A DNA stretch of 64,000 bases, from the NCBI GenBank assembly GCA_027946365.1, contig JAPEUQ010000003.1, positions 744,001-808,000 of the forward strand, read 5' to 3'. The DNA comes from Kalmusia sp. IMI 367209 (lineage: Eukaryota; Ascomycota; Dothideomycetes; Pleosporales; Didymosphaeriaceae). Shown piece by piece: positions 11,601-21,524 of the stretch. A program made the position numbers and the translations under genes. Each line of letters starts with the position of its first letter. Positions within the stretch are counted from its first letter, which is position 1. The notes below the pieces were generated by a model. It was not told the origin of the DNA, ran no database searches, and saw only the letters and a program-made list of their open reading frames with translations.

Positions 11601-14600
11601 CGAAGAGAGACCCTGAACAGCATCCACAAACGAGCTGTCACTTGGGTGAAAGGAGTCCTTGACATTGCTCCACTTGATATCAAGGGATTATTACAAACTT
11701 ACCTCTCTGAATACGATGACGAAGGCGCTTATGGTCACATATCCCTCGGGCGCTCCTTTGCACTTGAGATGGGATCGGTGATTCCCACTACCGATCAGCG
11801 TTTAGGTGCTATCGAGCGACAAGGCATCAATATCAATACTGCATCGGACTTCATCGCGCAGTATACCACACGACAAGAGTATAGATTTGTTGATGGTCAG
11901 ACTGAACAAGATGACGAATGGCTCAGGTTGGATGGATCGTCTCGCGAGGGTCGATCTGCCTTCCGTCGCAGAATCGACGATGCTACCAAGTTGCTCATCG
12001 ATCTTGAAAGTCGGACCTTGAACAACAATCACGTCACCATTGCTGAGCTCCGAGATATCCTCCGACGAGCAGCAGCACTTCTTTGTCGGGTGAAGCTGGA
12101 CCAGTCACCGATTGTGCACCACCTAGTGGGCATTCCCTTCGCAGTTTTTACAAAGCAGTCCATAAAACTTGGTATCTCACTCTGGATGAGTGTCATTAAG
12201 GAGAATCCTCGAATGGAGTCTCGCATTCTAATGTCGATTGCGGAGTGCTGGGAAAATACTGTTCATAAACGCAGAGGCATCTTCAGTCCTGCTTTGAGGT
12301 TTGTAGGCCCTCAAGCTTGATTACGTTACGTTGCTAATACATATAAGACATCCTGACCCATTCTATGGAAAACAAGAATTCGCCCCCACAGACAAGCCAT
12401 ACCTCGCGAAACGGCAGCAACACATTTACAACGTCATTGCTCCCCATTACCGACTTGTGCAGTTCTTGTCCAGCCATTTCAACGCCTCGCGCCTTGGTAA
12501 TCCAGATGTCGAGTTGGTATATAACCGACTAATGCACGTGACGCTCGATGCTTTAATTACTGGGTGTGCTCAGCCGCTTGCTAGAGAAGCTTACTTTCAC
12601 ATTATTCTCCTTGGCTTACGCATCGTACGCCACTGTACCACGCTACCCTCCGCTATCAAATGGCGACTGAAAGATCGTACTCTAAGCGCGGGGCTAGCTT
12701 GGTTTGCCAAAGCGCCAGAGTAAGACCCCCTTACGTATACTAAAGTACTTCGCTAATGGAGTAGGTGGTCGTTTGGTGGAAATCGCCTTCAAATCAAGGC
12801 TGAGACTCATGTCCTATCTGATGTCCAAGCCTACCTCGAGGTTATTGGGCAGATAGGCATTGCCCCAGAAGGCTCCTTGAGATCACTCAAAGCCAAGCAA
12901 GACTTGTTGTCGCTTCTTATCTCAAACGAGCAAACTCGCCTGATGGTGTGGCTATTTCCGCTTGACTATGGCAAAAAACACCACTTCACATCCGGTCAAC
13001 ACAGCAAGACACTAGCAGACGTAAGTTTTACCTTTTCGTGAGAATACACAGGGTCTCAACATTTATTAGGCTGCCGTAGCTTCACACCTTAAGACAGCAT
13101 GGGAAGAGAACCCAGCTATTGCTGTGCACCTTCCTAAGCGCTTCCAAAACCAGCGCCTGATTACAGAAGTGCGCTTCCAAGTTCTCAACTTCCCACAAAG
13201 AGTTCTCAACGAACCCGATGCCCTTGAAATACTGCTAGGCAGGCAACTCCCGAGCGACGTCACCTTCCAACTCAAGGTTCGTAGACGATCCCTCTCTGCA
13301 ATGGTACCTAATTGATCATCTATAGTATCTCATGTACTGGGCATCTTTGAATCCCATTAGCGCGGTCACGTATTTCCTACCCGCGTATGGTAACCACCCA
13401 TTCATCATCCAATATGCGATGAAGGCGCTCGAGAGTCACTCGGTCGATGTTACGTTCTTCTACGTGTCACAGATTGTGCAGACACTACGCTATGATGTTC
13501 TTGGCTATGTTGAAAGATACATCATCGAGACGGCGAAGTTCTCGCAGTTGTTTGCCCATCAGATCATCTGGAATATCAAGGCGAACGCGTACAAAGATGA
13601 GGCGTCTCAAGTGGTAAGCAATCACTTCGTAGCCTCGATACTTTTTATTAACACGGTCTAGCCCGATCCCGTGAAGCCTACGCTGGATAAAGTCATGTCT
13701 AGCCTGGAATCTAGTTTCAGCAGCGCCGACCGAGAGTTCTACGAGCGCGAATTTGCCTTCTTCAATGAAGTCACTGGTATCTCTGGTACACTGCGGTCGA
13801 TCCTGGATAGACCTAAAGAGGAAAAGAAACAAATGATCGAGGAAGAGCTCCGCAAAATTCAAGTCGATGTTGGCGTCTATCTACCCAGTAACCCCGACGG
13901 TGTCGTGGTCGGTATTGATCGCAAGTCTGGTAAGCCGTTGCAGTCTCACGCGAAGACCCCATTCATGGCTACCTTCCGCATCCGCAAGTCCAAGAGCGAT
14001 GCTCTAGAGGAAGAAGGGGTTACCAAAGACGAAATCGCGAGCAGCGCGTCATCGTCCAAGCAAAACTCGTACGAAGTGTGGCAGTCCGCCATCTTCAAGG
14101 TGGGCGATGACTGCAGACAGGACGTTCTGGCACTGCAGATGATCGCTGCCTTCCGCGGCATTTTCAACAATGTCGGGCTGGACGTCTGGGTTTTCCCGTA
14201 CCGAGTGACTGCCACGGCACCTGGCTGCGGCGTCATTGACGTACTTCCCAACTCCATCTCGCGCGACATGCTTGGCCGCGAAGCCGTCAACCGGCTCGAC
14301 GATTACTTCATCAGCAAATATGGGAACGAGGATTCGATCCGCTTCCAAGAAGCGCGCAGCAACTTCGTAAAGAGCATGGCCGCCTACAGCGTAATCTCTT
14401 TCCTGTTGCAGTTCAAAGACCGGCACAACGGGAATATCATGATCGACGATGCTGGCCACATCATCCACATTGATTTCGGCTTCTGCTTCGACATCGCGCC
14501 TGGCGGTGTGAAGTTCGAGCGCGCGCCTTTCAAGCTCACTGGCGAGATGATCGCCGTCATGGGTGGCAGCCAGACGTCACAGCCGTTCCGTTGGTTCGAG

Positions 14601-14858
14601 GAGCTCACCATCAAGGCCTTCCTGGCGAGCCGACAGCACTGCGATCATCTGTGTCATGTGGTCGAGGTGATGTTGGACAGTGGTTTGCCGTGCTTCAAGC
14701 CAGAAACCATCCAGCATTTCAGGGAGAGGTTCGTGCTGGAAAGGAGTGAGCGGGAGGCAGCGGATTATATGCGGGAGTTGATTAAGAAGAGCGCGAGTAG
14801 TTATAGTACAGGTGGGTATGACCGGTTCCAGTTGATCACCAACGGGATTCCGTTCTAG
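8657..14858 (+). CDS. STT4: Phosphatidylinositol 4-kinase STT4 (type III alpha)
   Basis: Nine exons, 8657-8661, 8715-8889, 8941-10560, 10608-12298, 12348-12719, 12765-13020, 13070-13276, 13326-13613 and 13662-14858, keep phase and encode 1936 residues, close to yeast Stt4. The N-terminus reads MTRTIRSNALEKLAKLSAQ, typical of fungal Stt4. A long alpha-solenoid follows, then the PIK accessory domain (about 1390-1540) and the kinase domain (about 1600-1936). Catalytic features are SAIFKVGDDCRQD, DRHNGNIMIDD (catalytic loop, about 1790) and HIDFGF (metal-binding DFG, about 1808). The enzyme makes PI4P at the plasma membrane for actin, cell-wall and endocytic signalling. The 5-nt first coding exon (ATGAC) is unusual. 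The exon 2/3 junction (GTTCGT donor, TGCTAG acceptor) is the weakest splice call; all others have good signals. Confidence 0.95.
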
Positions 14859-15165
14859 ATGGTGGTGATGGAGAGAGTGTGAGGAGTGGTGTAGGTAGTT
14901 TGTTGTTGTTTAAATGCTCATACTCCATTCTCCCATAGATCTGGGGTGATGCTGTGTGAGCATAACTCCGCAGTTCTGACCTGTTAATCCATTCGGACAT
15001 ATAAGCCAGCTCTCGATGGTCAGTCACATGGCCACCGTAACCAAAAAATTGATTAGCCTCTCGCTACACTGTCTAGGATCTATTACAGCCCCGCATTTGA
15101 GATAAAAAAAAACCCCCTCACCCGGATAAGAAGGCGACGAAAAAAAAAAAAAGATGATTCTGCTC
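14859..15165. other. Spacer between STT4 and the tRNA gene, with a Pol III terminator
   Basis: The STT4 3' UTR is followed by 13 consecutive A residues at 15140-15152 on the plus strand. Read on the minus strand this is a T13 run about 13 nt beyond the tRNA 3' end, a strong RNA polymerase III terminator. Confidence 0.7.
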
Positions 15166-15308
15166 TGAGGCATAGCTGATTCGAACAGCTAACCTTCTGG
15201 ATATCCCGAAGTCAGATTCTGGAATCAGACGCGCTACCACTGCGAGTTTGTTAGCAACTGATGTGCCAATTGGCTGTGAAGGGTGATCCTTACTTGCGCC
15301 AATGCCCC
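15166..15308 (-). tRNA. tRNA-Trp(CCA) gene with two insertions (one in the D loop)
   Basis: Read from 15308 down to 15166. Acceptor GGGGCAT pairs with ATGCCTC at the 3' end (one G-T pair), with discriminator A. The D stem GCGC pairs with GCGC. The anticodon arm is TCTGA-TTCCAG, giving anticodon CCA. The T arm AGCTG-TTCGAAT-CAGCT is perfect and includes a B box. A short insert (about 17 nt) lies one base 3' of the anticodon, the canonical tRNA intron position; closing the stem as TCTGA/CCAGA leaves an A31-C39 mismatch. A second, non-canonical insert of 54 nt (15293-15240) interrupts the D loop. Removing it restores a consensus D loop (AATGGTA, or AGTGGTA if cut one base over). T13 follows as terminator. 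The gene could be functional or a disrupted copy. Confidence 0.8.
15240..15293 (-). other. 54-nt intron-like insert in the tRNA D loop
   Basis: On the minus strand the insert begins GTAAGG, contains TTGCTAACAAAC (a fungal branch-site match) and ends CTCGCAG, with about 14 nt from branch to acceptor. These are the features of this genome's protein-coding introns, at the same size. The tetramer CGCA occurs on both flanks. Confidence 0.75.
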
Positions 15309-17818
15309 GCGCATCTCTCTGAAAGAAGAGATGAGATTTGTTTGATGGCAAATTTTACTTTTTACAAATCTATATACGCAGCATGAGATGGGAAAAAAAA
15401 GCGAGCAGACGTTAGTGCGCTTACGTGCTGAGCAGAGAGGGAGGGGCAAAAAGTCCGGCTCACGGAATGGGCTAGAGTGGGGTGTGCTTTGGGGTTAGCT
15501 GGGATCTAGACGCTTTGGTGGGGCGGGTGTGAGTGGTCAGATGGGCTAGGCGGGCTGTGTGGTAGGGTCATTGAAAATGGCTGCACATGGCGTCGTGGTT
15601 AGGGGATAATAAATAAGCCGGATATCGGTGGGCATTCAGTCTTATTGGGAGAAATTCGGTCAGTGTATCTATCTGGTGGATGTGCAGTTCTTGTGTCGCG
15701 GACGATCAGGGGGTTACATGCGTCCAGGACGACTGGCTCCCATGCGGCGCCTTGCATTGGAGAAAGCATCAGGGCCGGTTTCACGTAGCAAAACACAGAG
15801 GATGCATTGCGGGTGTAACCGTTTTTTTTTCCTTTTTTCCGTGTTGGCATCTGGGAGAAGTGTAGCTTGGGGGAATACAGGGCACTAGTCCATTTCTTTC
15901 GTTACGGTCAGACCAGAGTTGCGCAAGAGGACCGGAGTCGGATCGTGGCTCTGGGCCAGATAAGCATCCGAAGCTTTTGCATCCTGGCCCTTGACCACAC
16001 GTTTGGCGCATACACGCACCCGGAAAAAGTAAATCGCCTAATGTTGCTCTGGAGGAGGGGTATAGCAGTGCAAAAGAACAAGCTATACAAAGCAGAGGGG
16101 GTAAGCTTTCGCAACAAGGGGGACTGTGCAGCGCGATTGGACCGCACCGTTGCTTGGATTATCATGAGGATTGTCGAGCATAAGTACAAGGTATTGCTCC
16201 AATGTCTGCGGTGAAGCAGGCCGGGTACGACAAGTTCAACAATGGCCGTCAATCTCGCGTGGCGGCGTTTGCCACGTTGTACGAAGGGAAGCGCGAATGA
16301 GTAGGCCCGCCCGTGTTCCGCGGCTTAAACGCGCAACCTCGTTTGTTTCAGGGCAGTCCATCGCAACTTCTCTGGCTCCACCGTTCATCTATTTGCGTCG
16401 TGTAGACTCATCAAGTCCGGTCTGCATTCCCGCAGATGACGACGCCCCTCTCACCTGCTGGCCGACGGGTGGACGCTTCTTGCGATTCCCCGAACGGGCA
16501 ACACCTCGCGGAATCCGCACCCTCCCCGGCTTGTCTCAGCGTGCCAGGCTGAGCAGAGAAACGACATCAAATACCATGGTTCCTGTGCAGCACATGTACA
16601 TTGGCCACGGTCGCTTTGACAGCTGGCTCTTTCGGGGCTTACCTCATGTCAAACGACACGTACGGGTGCACCCGCGACTTCAGCCCCTGCGATGCGGCTT
16701 GGACCTCGCTGGTCTAGCTGTTCGCTCTACTTCATGCACGGTCATCGATATCCGCAGACGGGCACTGTGCACGCCAATTGCTATTCTTGTGGCTTTTCCA
16801 TCACGTCGAACGCAGACAGCCCGCAGCGCAGATACGAATCTCTCCTCATCAGCTGGCACCCGTTTCCAGCCTCCAAGTGTGCGCAACGCTGCACGCTCCC
16901 ACTAGACTATCCTCCCGTCTCGGACCCCCGCCAAGCCCTCTCCTTTTCCCCAGTGTAGGCCGTCTTTCCGCCCCCCTTCAGATGACTGCCAAGACGGCGT
17001 CGCGTCGCCTTATCCCAATCGCGCCGGCCGACCCACCGCACGCGCCTATCCCCGATGCCCATCCCTGCCTCCCTCCTGCGCCAGACATCAGCAGAACTCG
17101 TCACCTCGTCTCTCCACCCCGGCGCAACCAGGCGTGCTTCGCCGTGCAACGGCCAACCACGACGCCCAACGCGGTGATGTGAGTCGGGATAGGGCTGTCG
17201 CGTGCCCCTTCGGTCCGCTTCTCGTTAACGAGCTGCACGCTTGGCAAGCCTTGGCATTGCCATTGCGACCCCTGCGGTGGTGGCCGCATATGTGTAGCGG
17301 CGGTGCGAGTGTCTTCGTCGCGAATTATATCATGCCGTTATACCCGTGGTACCATTCTGCTTGAAGCTGCTGCTTTCTCTCGCTGCCCTGGTCTGAGACG
17401 GGCGTTGTACGTTGGTGTGCTTTTCGTCTCTTTGTCTTTCGAGCCGTCCGCGTCTGCTTGCGTTGCATTGCCCGCCGTCGTATTCGCTTTCCGCCCGTTT
17501 CTTCTATTTCTGCGAGCCGGAGAAGGCTGAAGACGCAGGTGCTTCAGCTGTCCATTCTTTTTTGTTGGCGCTTCCAGAGGAGTCTCTCGCTGCCGTTCCG
17601 AGTTTGCGCGCTCGGGTCTCCCGCGCATACGTAAGTACCTAAACCTGGAAGAGACCTTGCGGCGCATCTCCTGGCTAGACATGACAAGACGGAAGACGGC
17701 AAGGCGGCAATGGCAAACATGCTAATCTTCGCAGGTATACCCTCCGCGTCGCATTCCGCATATTTCCACCCTGCGCAGTCTCCCTTCGTGACCGTCCTAT
17801 GATCCCGAGAGCGCTGAG
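15309..17818. other. Long GC-rich intergenic region
   Basis: Many open frames on both strands overlap here because the DNA is GC-rich, but none shows introns, domains or a convincing start. The region includes the promoter of the acyltransferase gene. I see no repeat or RNA gene besides the flanking tRNA. Confidence 0.45.
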
Positions 17819-19367
17819 ATGGCTATTGGAAAGGAGGGTAACGTGAAGTGGGTGGATGTAAGTCATCTCCAGCGCCCCCCAGGCATTACCGTTCGGATGG
17901 CACCGCGGTGTCCAGTTAGGACGCCTTAGCCTCTGCAGCGCTGCTACTGCTGTGCGCGTCCGCTGGTGGCACACAACCCCACGATGTTCGTTCGCTAACC
18001 CAATTCCCCCTCCCAAAGGGCCTGCGAGGCTTCGCGTCCGCACTCGTCGTCCTCACCCACATTTCCCGCGCATGGGCCGGCCACCTTTTCTGGGCCACCA
18101 CCGCCGAACATACTGCCCCGAAGCTGTTGCAGCTGCCGTTTCTACGCGTTCTCATACAGGGCCGCCTCGGCGTGTCCATCTTCGCCTTCGTGACGGGCTA
18201 CGTCTGCGCATTGAAGCCGCTCAAGCTGTACCGACAGGACAAGCATGAAGCAGCCTTCATATCCATATCCAAGTCGGCCCTCCGCCGCTTCCCCCGTCTG
18301 TTCCTGCCGTCAGCGGTGGCGACCGTCGTCTCCTTCTTAATATGCGAGTTGGGATTGTACTCTGTAGCTGAACATGCGGATTCGGGATGGATCAGCCAGA
18401 TTCCCCCGCGGAAGGGCAGCTTGTTCCCAGGTATTGGGAATCTGATATACGAGATCGGAGCCATTTGGATCAAGCGGAACAACGAGTACGACCGCAACCA
18501 GTGGACAATGCTGCCTCTCCTGCAGGAGAGCATCAAGATCTACGGATATCTGCTCGCGGTAGCATACGTCAAGCCTCGGTATCGGATGCTGGCGAGCTTC
18601 GGCATGTTCGCCTACTTCTGGATGGCTTCAGATCGTGAGTCTTTTTCCCCACCAAGTTCCTGGGCTCTGCTGACTTTAGTGCGTGTTCAGCTGTCTTTGG
18701 CATGCTAGGCTTCTGGGGTGTCCTCATCGCCGAGCTCCAATTCGAGCCCGCAACCGCCCGCTTCATCGACCAGCAACGCATCCTCGCGCCCGTGCTCTCC
18801 GCCGTCCTCATCTTCACCGGCTCCTACATCGCGTCCTACCCCGAATCGCACGTCGAATGGATGCCCTGGTCTGAAAACCTCACCCAATTTCTCAAGCCAA
18901 ACCTGCCTGAGAACCCCGACATGCCCCGCTTCTCCAGCGGTATCGGGCTCATGCTTGCCGCGGTCGGCATCGTGCTTAGCCCGCGTATGCAAGAAATCTT
19001 GGCCAGCAAGATTTTGCTGTTCTTCGGAAAGATGGGTTTCGCCGTGTATCTGCTGCACGGCACACTCATGAAGACGATACTGTCGTGGATGGTGTACGGA
19101 ATATTTGTACCAGCAGACCACAAGGACGACAAGGGGCAGCCGCAGATGACGCGGATGAAGTATCCGGGGCACCAAACACTCTTCGTGTGCCTGCTGTTCT
19201 GGTTCCCGATCCTGTACGGGAGCGCGTACGCGTGGACGCAGTACGTGGATCCGTGGTGCGAGCGCATGACGAACAAGCTCGTGGAGAAGATAAAGTTCGA
19301 AGAGGCAAAAGGCAACGGTTACATACCGATGGGCAGCGTGCAGGTGCAAGGACACCATGCCGCATAG
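17819..19367 (+). CDS. Acyltransferase 3 family membrane protein
   Basis: Three exons, 17819-17857, 18019-18634 and 18691-19367, give 443 residues. The splice between exons 1 and 2 rebuilds VKWVDGLRGFASALVVLTH, the hallmark N-terminal motif of acyltransferase 3 (OafA/NodX/PlsC-unrelated) proteins. Its histidine in the first membrane segment is the likely catalytic residue. About eight to ten hydrophobic segments follow, for example LGVSIFAFVTGYVCAL, TVVSFLICELGLYSV and MGFAVYLLHGTLMKTI. The family transfers acyl groups from a donor across or within a membrane, often onto sugars or secondary metabolites. The substrate cannot be told and no biosynthetic cluster surrounds the gene. Intron 1 is long for this genome (161 nt). 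A short upstream exon cannot be excluded. Confidence 0.88.
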
Positions 19368-21524
19368 AGAAGCATAGCATTGTAATTTTTTCTGTACATG
19401 ATTCAAAGACGTAGCGTTCATAAAAGATATCCAAGCAATACAGGTAGCATCATCTCCAGGGGGGCTATTCCGAGACCTCCTCATCCACCACTTCTCTCCT
19501 CCCTTGCTTTCCGCGCGACCATCATTCCACCCGTCTCATCCCACCGCAACACCACTCGCCCACGTCTGCCCCCTTCCCTACATACCCAGTCCCCTAGCGC
19601 GACGCCATCTAATCCCTCTTCTCCTCCCCAGCATACGCCTCATCCTCAACGCGGACATCCCGCCTCGATCATCCTCCATCCTAGACCAAACCAATCCCCC
19701 ACACTTCTCCACCACCATCTTAGCCACGACAACAACACAAGACGCCCCACGAGTAACGCCCCGCGGTACGAAAAACCCCGTGCTACCCCGATACCTCGCG
19801 CTCTCTTTCCACCCTCCGTTGCGGCAGCCGCGCGTGCCGTCACACAAGGACGGCCAAATGCGAGTAGGCCTGCGGCTTTCTTGATGTATTTGCTCAAACA
19901 AGAGTTCGATGTGGGAGATGCGAGATATGGGCGTGCAGGCGGAAGTATGCTGACTGGGCTGTTGCTGTGCGTCTCTGGGGGAAGGAAGAAAGTTTGGCTG
20001 GGATGGTTGCATTTTGCGGGGGCGTGTAGGGCCTCGCTTTGTGCGAGCTGCTTGGGGGGCGGGTAGGTGGAGATGTGAGGTGAGTTGGCGGTGGAGTCGG
20101 GATGGACGGGCAGTAGGAATGCGTGATGAAAGGGACTAGTATGAGAGTGAGTGGTTTAGTAGGCACAGCGTAACGGGAGAGAGAGATGCTCTGCACGCGG
20201 CGAGGGAAGAAGAGCGCCTTGGTAGCGCTAGGGAATGCGCAGATGGCTGCTGGGATCGATGAGACGCGAGCATCGTTGGAGAGAGTTGGGCCATCGTAGG
20301 AGAGACTAGTGCTGCAGTGTAGGGTGTCTGGTCCTTCGACATGCGCTCGTACTAAGGTGTAGAAGTGCGCGCGAATGGATCTTTACCATGCTGGGTCGCT
20401 GGACAGTCATTCGCATGTAGTCAGGCTGTCTGTCTAACTAGTCATCCACGTTTGTTTCTTCGCCATTCTAGACGTGAGATGTTGTGTCGATATTATTTAC
20501 TTTCTTACGTTCTGAGATAACCATTTGTGGCTTCGTAATGTGACATAACTTTGTTTGACATTTTACTTAGTAAAGAGGCTTTGATGAAGCAGGAGTTATG
20601 CAAGTAAACCGAGCATGTCTTACTCGGGCGCAGTGTTTGCGTGAGAAGCCGATCCACGGGACCGTACAAAACGTCCAAAGAGGAGTCAAGCCCAAGAAAA
20701 GGGTCCGTCTACACAATGTTAGCAAGATGGGTATAGAGATCCCGGCTATTGGATCCGCCCGCGACTTGTTACACTCAGACATTACCCCATCACACAACAT
20801 CAAAGCAGTTCGTCACGATTCACTGGACGCAAGACACGAAGCACCGACATTAGAAAGAGCATCGATTATAATTTCCTTCATGCCAAGGCTATTCCCCCAT
20901 CGAAGTCAACACACCTCATCCCTCTTCATCCAAACACATTTCCCCAAAAAGGCCATACAAACTCATACCATATTCCTCGCGTAAAACCCAACAAGAAGCG
21001 TCAAACACGCTCTGGATTAAAGAGCACAGAACCGGTGCAGCAGCAGTAGCAGAAGCAAAGACCAAAGCTGGGGGGGAATCTCAACGAGCGCTTAGATGCG
21101 GTAAAGAAGTCGAAAAAAAAAAAAGGGCGGCGCAAAGCCAAGAAACGCTTGCTTTTAAAGGAGCAAGGAGGGGGTGTAAATTGGTATGCAAAATCCAAAG
21201 AGAAAAGCGCATGGAAATTGGGGTATGCGGAAAACCTCTAAAACGCCGGGAATGATCGAGGTCGTATTTTTAAATGCGTCCGCCCGCTGCAGATATTATT
21301 CTGTACATGGAAGATCGCGTCCGAGAGCCCACGGATCCAGTCCTGGGACTCGTAATTAGAATCAAAAATTAAGGAGATATGGATAGATGGCCAAGTTGTG
21401 CGTGGTTGTCCGTGTACGGGTCGTGAATCTGATGATGGGTTCCAGTCCTTGTAGCCAGGCATCGTTATCATGAGAAAAGTGATGAATCTTGTGTTCGCAA
21501 AATAGATCCAGTCTAGCATTTGGC
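19368..21524. other. Intergenic region
   Basis: Proline/serine/arginine-rich overlapping frames at 19398-20342 on both strands look like composition artefacts: no splice signals, domains or typical start. From 20350 the DNA becomes AT-richer and holds the 3' flank of the RhoGAP gene. No feature I can support. Confidence 0.4.

Noticed and set aside
16171..16905. Plus-strand 244-residue open frame
   Set aside because: Arg/Ser/Pro-rich, starts within a dense set of overlapping frames, no recognisable motif. Probably promoter DNA of the acyltransferase gene.
19398..20066. Plus-strand 222-residue Pro/His/Ser-rich frame and opposing minus frames
   Set aside because: Low-complexity translation on both strands, no conserved segment. 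Composition artefact.
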